Assembly: GCA_036320915.1 (NCBI GenBank)
Contig: JAXBDG010000001.1
Location: 3,494,001 to 3,558,000 of the forward strand
DNA: 64,000 bases
Direction of reading: 5' to 3'
Source of the DNA: Linnemannia elongata
Taxonomy: Eukaryota > Mortierellomycota > Mortierellomycetes > Mortierellales > Mortierellaceae
Below the pieces are notes generated by a model, which saw only the letters and a list, made by a program, of their open reading frames with translations, was not told the origin of the DNA and searched no databases. The translations under genes and the position numbers were made by a program. Below, piece by piece: positions 1-10,100 of the stretch; within the stretch, counting starts at the first letter, position 1, and the number at the start of each line of letters is the position of its first letter.

Positions 1-1
1 G

Positions 2-181
2 ATGAGGAGGAGCCTGAAGACGAGGAGCCTTTATGTCCCTAAACCCATTCCTGCAGCGTGCCTCTCTAGGAGTCCAGCAGGTCTTGAGGAACATGGCCCG
101 ATAGATGTCAGTCTTCCGCCTCCTACTAAAGTTAAGCGACTCGACCTTGGATTTGAAACTATTTTAGGCGACATTCCGTAG
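2..181 (+). CDS. possible C-terminal end of a plus-strand gene (5' end outside window)
   Basis: An open frame runs from the window edge to a TAG at 179-181, giving 59 codons. The end reads like protein rather than random sequence (a PIDVSLPPPTKVKRLDLGF stretch, ending GDIP). There is an ATG at 2-4, but as no upstream sequence is available I treat this as a 3' fragment. No domain is recognised. Another frame (1-42) is also open and acidic, and a minus-strand ORF overlaps, so the strand is not certain. If real, the gene converges on the glycosyltransferase gene whose stop lies at 405. Confidence 0.3.
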   Translation: MRRSLKTRSLYVPKPIPAACLSRSPAGLEEHGPIDVSLPPPTKVKRLDLGFETILGDIP

Positions 182-404
182 CATGTTGGAACGGTCTCTT
201 GTTGCTCGTTGTTTGCGCCTATGGTGAAGCTTCCGCTGACGCCGTTTTCATAGATAATCACATGATACATAATGTTTGACGCAGTGAGGCATGCAAGTAA
301 ACAATGAAATAAATATCGATGTTTTAAGAAAATAACAGAGGAAATCGGACACGCACTCTATGTGGAATGAAGAAGATATGAATGAAATAACGGGTATCTA
401 AAGG

Positions 405-2242
405 TCAAAGGTTGGCAGGACCTTCACGCTTGCATCCTCCAGGCAGCAAGAACCTGAACCGATCGCTGCTCTTAATGACCCAAGCAGGCAAGCCGACGGC
501 ATTGAAGGTCTTGGGGATGGGTCCCAGTCGATGAATCAGATTCTTGTACGTGTAGGCCTCGGGGAACATGCCAAACAAATCGGCTCCGTTGCAGATCGCA
601 TCCTGGAGGTAGGTCTCTTCCATCATATACTTGTATCGAAGACGGTCCGCGTGCGAGTATGCCTTCATCTTGAACTGGAAGTCTTTTATATACCGGAAGC
701 AGAACGAACAGTGCCAGCCTATTTTACGTAATAAAGATACATGTTAGGATGCCTGGTACATTTTAACAGTACAATCCATTTTTTCTTCGTTGTTGTTGCT
801 GTTATCCCATTGTCTGTTTTGGCATTTTGGCTGTTGTTTTTTTTTGTTAAGAATACGATTACTGCAAATATTGTAATGCCACTAGTCTCCTATCGCATAG
901 TAGGAAATGACCCTCTCAAAGAAACTTGATGTTCATCATATCATTATCCTCAAAAAAGACATCCCACTTGCCGATTATCACTCTTGAACCTTATTTCACT
1001 CTTGCAACACCCTGACATTGACTTTCCTGGCAGACATTAAAAAGGAGGTAACTGTGTCTGGTGTGCCACCCAAGTCAAAAAGCAAAGCGTGCCTTCTAGG
1101 CGTAGACGAACCAACGTTGTTTGTGTGAAGTGCAATGTTTCCCTTTGCTGTAAACCCTCATCCAACTGTTTCCGCCAATATCATGCCCATTCCTCTTAAT
1201 ATGATTGAATGAAGATTGAAAAAAAAAAATTGGACCAGAATTTCTGGTCGAAATTTTTTTTTTCAAGGGGCGGACAGATAAAGGGATACTGTGAAAAAAA
1301 AAAGAGGCAAGACGAAGACAAAGCGAAGAGAGAATATAGAGGCAGTAACGGAAAAAAAAAGAGCTGTTGCTTACCAGCGTTGGCAAGAAGGAAGGAAGAT
1401 GCCTGTTGACGAGTATACCATAACCCATCCTTGGGCCATCGCTGAATGCTGGGTGCACTGTTTCCACCGTCGTCGACAGGGAACTCGAAGCTGTACAGAT
1501 AGTTCTGCAGGCTGATGTGCACCTTTGGAGGGACGCCATCGCAGGAACTCAACAATTCAACACTCTGCCGACTTGGGATCTCGTCGACATCGCCAAAGAT
1601 CACATAGTCACCCTCCTTGATCCCTGTCGTCGTCGACCTCAACAAACTGGTCATCTCGTCTCTCATGGCTCCCTCGTTGACCCAGGGAGCCTCTCCAGGC
1701 ATCAGTTCTCTCAATGGGACCAACTTGTAAATGATCTTATCCTCGGCGAATGCGTACCGCTCCCGGTTCTCCTGAAAGACGGCACTCTTGGGATTTCCTG
1801 TGAAGGTTCGAGTCGACTCAATGATCACAAAGTGGTCAACCACATCGTACAACTCCCTCATCCGGATCTCCAGCATATCCAGCTCGACACTGAAAATCAC
1901 AGCATCGTACACCTTGCCCTTGCGAGTTGGACCCATCATGGCATCGGACCCGTTATCAATTGCTCCTCCTGCTCCTGCTTGTGGGGTGTAGGTCCAGCCG
2001 TGGGCATGACATCTATCTTGCATGGTGAGTCCTTCGGCGTAGTAGTGAACGATGACGTTGTCCCAGCTGAAGCGCTCCTTGTCCCAGAGGGGTCGCACGA
2101 GGTATCCAAAGTCGATCAAGGCATAGGGAAAGATCTTTGAGAGGAGAAAGATGGTGATGACCAACGAGACGAGGAAGGTCATGGTTGTGCGTTTTCGCAG
2201 GAGCCGGAAGTTGAAGCACCTGGCATTCTCCCTCACGGTCAT
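405..2242 (-). CDS. glycosyltransferase family 17 protein (MGAT3-like N-acetylglucosaminyltransferase)
   Basis: Two exons, 2242-1375 and 718-405, joined by a 656-bp GT-AG intron, give 393 aa. A hydrophobic segment at residues 20-38 predicts a type II Golgi membrane protein with a short cytosolic tail. The GT17 core begins at about residue 111 (VYDAVIFSVELD), followed by ESTRTFTGNPK at 142-152 and the acidic GDVDEIPS motif at 217-224, a likely metal/nucleotide-sugar site. The exon junction rebuilds ANAGWHCSFCFR, and exon 2 ends with the family-typical FLLPGGCKRE. In animals GT17 (MGAT3) adds bisecting GlcNAc to N-glycans; the fungal acceptor is unknown. The ATG at 2242 was chosen because longer in-frame starts would translate the adjacent G-run as polyproline. 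The family call is firm; the substrate is inferred. Confidence 0.88.
1219..1263. repeat. near-perfect hairpin in the GT17 intron
   Basis: A 22-base left arm (A-run then TTGGACCAGAA) and a 22-base right arm (TTCTGGTCGAAA then T-run) are complementary at 20 of 22 positions, with a one-base centre. The stem fills part of the 656-bp intron. No second copy of its core was noticed in the window. Confidence 0.7.
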
Positions 2243-2280
2243 TGTTTGAAGATGTAAAGGGAAAAGAAAAGGATTGTAAA

Positions 2281-2307
2281 GGGGGGGGGGGGGGGGGGGG
2301 GGGGGGG
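2281..2307. repeat. G27 homopolymer in the GT17 leader
   Basis: Twenty-seven consecutive G on the plus strand (C27 on the GT17 sense strand) lie about 40 bp upstream of the GT17 start codon, followed by a purine-rich tract. It probably lies in the promoter or 5' UTR, where it could form G-quadruplex-type structure or vary in length. Confidence 0.85.
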
Positions 2308-3055
2308 AGGAAACTGTGATAAGAAAGGATGAGGGATGAGGGAGTGGGCGATGAGAGTAAAGAAAGAAAAGAAACAAAGGAAGGAAGGGGAAGAAGGGGA
2401 AGAAGGGGAAGTCAGAGACAGGAACAAAAGCCCAGGTACAAGCAAGGAATAGACCTATATTTATTCAAGACTGTGCAAACCAATCGGATGGTCGACTATT
2501 CACTCTGACGGTTAGGACAGGACAGGTTCAAGAAGAGGAGAACAGCAGCGAATACCATCAACGAATATGTCTCTTGACGAAAGACAGCGATTCGCCTTGC
2601 GGGACAAGGAAAGCGGGACAAGGAGAGCGGGACAAAAAAACTTTTTCTTTTTCTCTTCGTTGCAACGCCGCTCACATAATGATGCAATGAGGTGGGTACT
2701 AAATACTCTCATGTTTTTTTAGTACTCCTCGCACAAGCCATTGATTCATCGAGCTCAGCAGAGCAAACATATCCCAGTATCTGTCAATTGCACAAGATGT
2801 TTGACAGTTGGAAACAAAAAACACAAATGAAAAAAAGGAAGACGAACACCCAAATAATAAAAGATGCTGGCATTCCCTTTCTTTTCTGTTCTTTTTATGA
2901 ATTGGTCTACAAATAGAGAGGAGGGGGCATGATAGATGGAGAAGAGTAGGGATTGGCATGTTTGTGAAATAGTTTTTTTGTTGGTCACTCTATTTTCCTA
3001 GAAAGGGGGTAAGAGTCCAACGACCTTGGAAGAGTTATGCTGAGAAGGGGATAAT
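2308..3055. other. intergenic: GT17 promoter side and ATP synthase gamma 3' side
   Basis: No gene seen. The part nearest GT17 (2310-2420) is G/A-rich on the plus strand, hence C/T-rich on the GT17 sense strand. An AATAAATATAGG sequence on the minus strand near 2455-2468 is a plausible TATA-like element. The remainder would hold the 3' UTR of the ATP synthase gene. Confidence 0.5.
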
Positions 3056-5183
3056 TTACAGAGCAGAGGCACCAGTAATAATATCAACCAACTCAGAGGT
3101 AATGGCAGCCTGGCGGGAACGGTTGTAGGTCATGGTCAAACGGTCAACCATCTCTCCGGCGTTCTTGGTGGCGTTCTCCATGGCAGTGCGCTTGGCAGAC
3201 ATCTCCGAGGCGTGGCCCTCAACAAGACCCCAGTAGATGTTGTTGGCGAACAAGAACTCGTTGTAGTTCTCCAAAACATCATCATCAATCTCGTAGGCAG
3301 CGAAGGCATCTATTATGAGTAGAGTGGATTGGATGGAGAGTTGGATACATGTTAGAGAAAAAGGAAAGGAAATACGAAGGAGAATGAGAAGAATGAAAAA
3401 GAAAGATAAAGCAAGGAAATAGAGAAAAAGAAACAAAGAGGATCATAAAGGAGATGGCAGTAATACAAAAGAAAGAGAGAAAGGACGTACCAGCAGCCTT
3501 CAAAGCCTCGGAGGAGTAGACGTTGATGGGGGTGGCCTCGTAGGCGATGGCAGAGGTGAACTCGTTGTAGATGATGGTGGCAGTGTCGAACTTGAGGCCG
3601 GAGGTCTTGATGGTGTCGGCAGCAGCGCAGGCCTCAGCGAAGGTGGGGATGGCCTTTCCGATCTGGTTGAAGGACATCTGGATGTCACCACGGTGGGTAC
3701 GGGACATCTGGTTCTTGGCCTTGTCACCCAAGACAACGATGCCGGACGAGGAACCGTCCTGAGCAATCAAACGGCGGGTAGCCTTGGCAACCGAGGAGTG
3801 GATACCACCGCAAAGACCACGGTCAGAGGAAGAGACGATGTAGACCTTTTCCTCGTTCTCAAGAGGGGTGGTGTTGGCGTTCTTGTAGATGCCTATTCCA
3901 TTCCGTAAATAAATAAAAAAAAGTATCCAATCAATATCGCGCCAATGTCGAATATGAATCATCCTTTGCTTGGATCGAGCTTGACCCTGTCCGTGTTTTT
4001 TTGTTTCCTTGTGAGGTAATATTGCTCCTGTGGACAATATCCCGATAGACAACACCATTTCAGCACAATAAAGCTAGGTGAAAAAACGTACTGGCAGAGG
4101 CGGCACCGTAGGTACGGGCAGACTCCATAGCACGCTGAGCCTTGGAGACCTTGGTCGAGGCAATCATCTTCATCGACTTGGTGATCTTTCCAATGTTCTT
4201 AATGGCGTTCAAACGAAGCTGAACTATTAACCAGAGAAAATGAGCGGAAACATGGTCAGTAAACTTGGCTTCAAAACGTCTCGTTATCAGTTGACAACCA
4301 CCAAGCTCGTCATCCCTGATGATATCCCAAGACATATTCTTGACAAGGACGAACTTACTCTCTCTGAGGGTACCCATGTTACGGGCCTGGACGCCAGTGC
4401 TACAATTGACAATGTAGTATCAAAGAGGCGCTGTTAGATCAATTACTATTTTCACGCGACGTTCTGGTCGTTGCCACCTACGGTGACGATAGGATGCAGA
4501 CTGCGAACGTCTATATTGAACGGTGTGCAGGATAAACACCGACTTTCACGCGTTTCTTCTGTATAAGTTTGGTATAGTTGCTGTTGATCTCTTCCGATGG
4601 TGAGAACATCAAAATGGTGTGATCATCTGTTCCTGACATCACTCTTTCGCCGTCCTTATTACTAGATGTGTAGTAAATCACGACAGGTACCGCGTCCTTT
4701 ACTTCGATCGGGATATTCTTCATGAATGTTTATCGGGTTGGTTTGAGGTTGACCGTTCCGATGATGTTGTTCCTGAAATAGTAAAATCAGATATGTTGAA
4801 GCATAGAAACTGATCCCTGCAGGTTGGCTGGGACAAACACTTGGTATCTCTCCATGGGAGCCAGCCAGCTTCTTTCAGGAGTGCTAGTTCCTGCATCTTG
4901 TTGCGAAGTCATTCATTGTAAGAATTGCGTTCAGTTGGTTTGATCAACCCTGCTGGATCAAAGGTTTTAGATGGTGTCGGACAGCCCTGACGGGCATATG
5001 TAGGAAGAAAACGGGTGTAGTGTTTTGATAGGAGGAAGGCGTTGAGCGTGAAGGGGCAGTGAGATGTGAAAAGGCGAGTGTTTGCAGTTTGTGTGAGGAA
5101 GGAGGGGAAGAGTGTCGAGCAGCAAGTAAGGCAAAGTACCTGAGCACATTGGCGATGGGTTGAGCACGGGTGGCGGCGAACAT
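3056..5183 (-). CDS. ATP3: mitochondrial F1-ATP synthase gamma subunit
   Basis: Five exons (5183-5140, 4399-4359, 4223-4092, 3892-3491, 3309-3056) give 290 aa, the usual size. Gamma is the central rotor stalk of F1F0-ATP synthase in the mitochondrial matrix, coupling proton flow to catalysis in the alpha3-beta3 head. The N-terminus (MFAATRAQPIANVL) is a short basic/hydroxylated presequence. It is followed by GTLREIQLRLNAIKNIGKIT and TKSMKMIASTKV, family-typical of the N-terminal helix. The middle contains IVSSSDRGLCGGIHSS, and the C-terminus ends ITSELVDIITGASAL, the gamma signature. All four introns are GT-AG and keep phase exactly. Intron 1 is unusually long (740 bp) and carries a separate decayed ORF. 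The first two coding exons are only 44 and 41 nt. Confidence 0.95.
4511..4872 (-). pseudogene. decayed WD40-like gene fragment inside ATP3 intron 1
   Basis: On the minus strand one frame runs from about 4872 to 4511, interrupted by TGA near 4789 and TAA near 4733. Between stops it reads like protein: MERYQVFVPANLQG, NNIIGTVNLKP, and a 70-codon block from the ATG at 4723. That block contains GERVMSGTDDHTILMF, which resembles a WD40 blade as in Notchless/Rsa4-type proteins (SGxDDxTxxxW), with the tryptophan replaced by phenylalanine. The first stop lies just before a TTTCAG acceptor-like site, so one interruption could be an old intron. The family assignment is tentative; the presence of an interrupted coding remnant is better supported than its identity. 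Confidence 0.4.
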
Positions 5184-5501
5184 GGTGGAGTTGATGGGGT
5201 TGTCGAAGGTGTAAAGAAAAAGATGCAACCCGGTCGTCGAGTGTCTTCCTTCTTGTCCCTGCCTGGCCCGCAAATACCAATACTAAGCCAGGCACGGGAA
5301 ACGGAGGACACAGAAGCAAACAAAAATCAAAAAATGATGACGACTGGAAGATTTTACTGATGCAAATGCTGTGTCGCCATTCAACCTTCCTTCCTTCACA
5401 TTTGAATGCAATTACTGTAGGTATTATTAAAGATAGACGGTTACAAGAAATAGAAGAGTTCTATGGGTCAATTAGAAAGGAAACAGTTAAAAAAGAAGCG
5501 T
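5184..5501. other. intergenic: ATP3 promoter and 3' side of the PLD-like gene
   Basis: About 320 bp. No gene is seen. It must contain the ATP3 promoter/5' UTR (reading leftward) and the 3' UTR of the neighbouring hydrolase, so it is compact compared with the rest of the window. Confidence 0.5.
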
Positions 5502-7150
5502 TTAGGCAAATTCGGCCCAGAGACGCTCAAACTCGCCCTTGAAGCCCTGGACGGCCTTGGGAGAGTTGGTCAAAGTCAAGTTCTCCTTGTTCTCAAAACG
5601 GGCTCCCTTGGTCCAGTTGTACGAGCCGTTGATCACCAACTGATCGTCAATAACAGCAAACTTATGATGCATAAACGATTTGCTATTATCATACAGAGAA
5701 ACGGGTTCATTGATAAGTAAGCTTGGTTCGTTTGCTCGACGCAATACCCTTTTCAATTGAACGAACTTTGCGCTCTTTGGCCAATCCTGACTGCCATAGT
5801 ACCTGTTGTCAACGCGAGTAGGGATGTCGTTGTTATCACGGAGACGATTAACATCCGAGCCCAAGTCCTCAGCCTAGAAACAGAAAAGAAATTGAGCGTG
5901 GTTAGGTATCATTGTTGCGGAACCATTCGATCCTGTTGCACGTTAGAAGGGTCGGCATGTCCATTGAGCTTTCTTTGTTTACCTTCTCGCTATCAGAAAT
6001 GATACGGACTTTGACACCACGCTCATGAGCCTAAGAATCATGCAAGGAACACGACTTGTTAGAAGAATGCTCTCTCCATTGACACTGTAGACGGAGTTCC
6101 CACCAAGAAATAAAGGAGGCGTTTAGTCACCTTGATGATGGCGTTGGCGAGGTGGTCGTCGGTGATGGTGTAGACACAGATATCCAAAGTCTTCTTAGCG
6201 CCATCGAGAGTCTTGATCAACTGCTTAAAGCTCTCTTCCGATGGGAAGAAGATGGGGTTGATAAAGATGTTGGATCCACCCTGGTTGTTGTTGTTGTTGT
6301 TGTTGTTGGTGGGAGGGGTGACTGGAGGAGGGGTAACAACATGACCGCCATTTCCGTGATTGCCATGGTTGGAGGCATTAAGAAGAGTCTCGAGCCAGGT
6401 AATCTAATAAGTGAATCGCCATAGGAATAACAGAAAAATAGGTCAGCGAATAAGCATCAACTTTATCCCGCTCCGGCTCACACACACAACTGTCATTTCA
6501 GGTCCAATGGATATTGTCTCATCCATTTTTTACCGCTCCATTCCACCCTTTATTCAAGCAGAGCTACACATGTCCAGCTGGCAAATTGAAAAGAGAAGAA
6601 AGGACAAGCCTGCCAGCAACTCCTTTCCAGTTCAAAAGAGTGAATGAATTGACAAAAAGGGACATACCACGTCCTTGTCGTGATCGACAGCACAGGCCGC
6701 ACGGGCAGCGTTGAAGAGTTGCTGGATGGAGGGTGCAGAGCCGTTCTTCTGAGCCTGCTGCTCGAAGACGCCGACGAGGCTCTGACGAGCGGTCTGGTCG
6801 TTGACGATCGAAGGGGCCGAGTTGAAGGTCTATTATTATTGTGAGATATGTGATGTCAAAGAGAGAACGAAGCTTTAGTAAATCAGTTATAATTGATCAG
6901 CTAACGCACTTTGTGTCACTTTTCAGGCACAAGAAAAGTTGTCTGTGTTTGTGTTTATGACAAGAGGAGAGAGGAATAGTCCAGTCCTCTGATGATCAAC
7001 TCTTTGCATTTGAATGAGAGAGTGTGGAATGGGAGTGGCACTTGCAGCATCGAGGTAGTCGGCGGTCGACATGTTTTGGGCTTCCTGCACCGAAACGGTG
7101 CGAGGAGGGCGCACAAAGGGCAGCAAGCAGTTGAGAATCAGTCCTGACAT
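5502..7150 (-). CDS. single-HKD phospholipase D-like hydrolase/nuclease
   Basis: Six exons (7150-7046, 6829-6668, 6403-6131, 6030-5983, 5873-5803, 5682-5502) give 279 aa. Residues about 145-279 form a PLDc_2-type domain: SEESFKQLIKTLDGAKKTLD, then ERGVKVRIISDSEK, then one HxKxxxxD motif (H225, K227, D232) followed by GSYNWTKGA. One-motif enzymes of this group (mitoPLD/Zucchini, bacterial Nuc) build the active site as dimers and cut phosphodiesters in lipids or nucleic acids; which applies here cannot be told. A poly-Asn linker lies near residue 125. The N-terminus is not a clear targeting signal. Exon 1 is best ended at a GC-AG intron (GCT|GCAAGT), giving ADYLDA|TFNSAPS; the alternative GT donor nearby is poor. 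Intron 5 (5802-5683) is 120 nt and stop-free in frame. Confidence 0.8.
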
Positions 7151-10100
7151 GGTGATGAGAGAGGGTGGAGAGGATGTACAAAAGAGGGTGCAAAGAAGGG
7201 TGACGGGGTGACAAGGGCAAGAAGGAAAGAGATAAGAGAGGAGAGAAGGAACGAAAGAGAAACGGGGGCGGGATGACAGAGGCCCATTGTCTCTTTTCAG
7301 GGCACAACGGAGTGAGAAAGAGTAGGAGCCAGGCGGAAGTGAGCCACCAGGCTGCCAGCAACTGTCATTGGTCACAATTGGCCCATGACATCGTCCCCAA
7401 TTTGTTTGATTGTGTATGTATGTTAGCTCAGCCGGTTGACTGGCTGGCTTCCTGCTCCACTTGAACCTCTCCAGGCACATTTTATTCATGCGCAACCCGC
7501 GGTCCAGTCCTTGTCCCATGGACCCCTGTCATAGTTTATTTTTCAACTTCTCTACATATGGGACCACTCTGCATCCCATAAAAAAAACTCCCGCCCTCCT
7601 TTTGCGACCAATTGCCTTTCTCCCAGAACCCAATCTATTTTTCGATTCCGCCCACAGTCGTAATCCTCTTCGTGTACACAAAACTGGCTTAAACTCCAAG
7701 CTCCTTTGGTGTTTTGGTGTGTCCACACTTCATGCCTCTAACCACCACTTCTTCTTGACCACCCGTCTCACGTTGGCACGGCCCTCTCTTTCACCAATGC
7801 TGCCCTAGCCAACAGACAACTCTGAGCTAGTATATCCAAGAATAGTGCTGCCAGGACATACGCCCCTTGCCTTTCGTCTCTTTCTCTTAATATTCATCGA
7901 GCCTGCCTTCACAAGATTTTGACATCATTTCGTCCCAGAACTCGATTCGGGCTCCTTTGTAGCACATCGCCCAGGTTGTTGCGACAGTGTTAAAGTCATC
8001 AATCATCAAAAAAGAAATCGCATTTATGCATGTTCTCCTCCTCCTCCCTCCCTCCTCTTCCTCCTCCTCCTCGTCGTCGTTGTCGTCCTGGTCGTCCTGG
8101 TTGTCCTAGTCGTCCTTTGCCGGTGTTCAGTAGGCAAGGGGAAAGTTTTTCAGTGGTTTCTTCTTCTCCCGCTGCGGTTTTCATCACACGCACATGTGCA
8201 CTCGTGTTGAAAAATAAGGCAAATAAACAAACGGTCTTACTCTCTCCCCCCCCCCCCTTCCCCTTGGTCAGGGTCCAATCCTACCTCGTTTAATATGCTA
8301 TGAGTCCACGCGCTTTTCCTTCTCAAGCCTAGGTATTGCGGAGGGAGCTGGTTACCCAATGGTGCATACCTCGCTTAACTCCTTCATACTTCGCGTTCTA
8401 GCAAACAAATTAGCCATTCCGCCGAGTTTAGGGGGGGGGTATTGCATATCACATTGCATGTCGGTTTATGCTATTTAGACAAAAATGAATCTCGAGGGAC
8501 ATAAGGGTGCACCGTTAGTGAGGCAGAGGAGAGGAGTGTGCGATCAATTCATGATCGATCAAACACCAGAAGGGGCAACAAAAGTCTTGCATGAGGTGAG
8601 ATTTCCTTGCAGGAAGGAAGGATGGCAGCAGGGCAAGGAGAGTAAAAAGAAAGGAGGGAGGTACAAGGACCGAGAATAAATGCGAACATCGCGATCGGTG
8701 AATTAACACAGTTCCCTGACAATGCGGAGGGGAAAGAGAAGAAAAAAAATTGCCCCTGAAACGTCTCAGGCTCAGGGGTAAGTCTCATTCACTATCGTCC
8801 AAGTACCATTTTTACCGATGCAGAAAGCCATTTTTTTCTTTATTGCGGTGAGACATCTTCTGCCTTGATGTGCAACACAGTACAGTACTTGCTCATTCCT
8901 TTCTCTCTCTTGCTCGAGAAAAGCAATCTGAGAACGCGTCATTAACGTCCACACATCGGTGGTTCATTAGCACCACGTTCGCGAACGCGCTTTTGGGTGA
9001 AATGCTTGCATTGTCTCTCCTTTTGAGCTTGCTCGGTCGGTGTGTATTTGCTAAGACTCATAAATCAAGGAACAGGTGCTGTAGATCGCTAACGGTGCGG
9101 GGCAATCGACAGCCCTTCTCCCCCAATTATCAAAGTAGCTATTTTGATTTGTGAGCAGTGGACGGAAATGGGACTAACACACATAATTTAGGATTGAGAA
9201 GGAGATATGCCTCCGTGTTTTTTTAACATGGGACGGACGGCCTATGCGAGAGATACATGAACACAGACCATCTTTGCAAACACGGAGGAAGCTGTTGTCG
9301 AAGTCCAAGCTCTAATTTATGAAGAGAATGTATATGAAGAAAAGAATGACCGGATCGAATGCAGTGAGCAAGGGGCGATTGTCTATCGTGAAAAGAGGTG
9401 AAGAGACGAAAGTGAAAGTGCGAGAACCTCATTTTTTTGCTGTTGTGGTAAAACAAGAGAATGTTGTTCGTTGACCGACTTTATCGCTCGTTTTTCTGTC
9501 TGTTTGTCTGTCTGTGTGCCTGTCAGTTTGTTTGCTCGCTTATTTTTTTCGTCTTTGCCTTGTTGGCTTGTTTGTGCGACTTGTTTCGGTCAGTTGGCTT
9601 TTTGATTTCCATCTTTTTTTTTTCTCTCAGCAAACAAACAAGCAAGCAAACAAGCAGCAAGCAACAAACAGCAACTTAGAGATGAATAAAGGGAAAACCC
9701 CCAGCAACTTAGAGACGCTGAATAAAAGAAACATACTTTCGCTGCTCGCATCTCATCACCTTCCGTTGTGGCATGCTGCTTGTTGGTTTTGCATTAATTG
9801 CTTCGATGAGACAACAACAAACATACCTTCTTGAACCTTGAACTATCAACCCAGACACAGAGGAATGAGAAGTGTATGGACATTGACCTTGGTCAGCATT
9901 GCTTCCTATCCAATCCCATAAATATACCGATGTTCCTCTTCATGCTCCCCTTCCGTCAATCTCTCTTTTTTGTTTTCGTTGTTGTTTTCGATCATTCACC
10001 CCCACACCATTAGCCATTTGCAAGTTGCAAGTAAATATGTTGACCTTTTTATATAGCGCTGCCCTGCTTCTTCTCTCATTTTTCTTTTCTCTCTTTATCT

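Noticed and set aside
1517..2140. 207-codon plus-strand ORF
   Set aside because: Antisense to conserved GT17 coding sequence.
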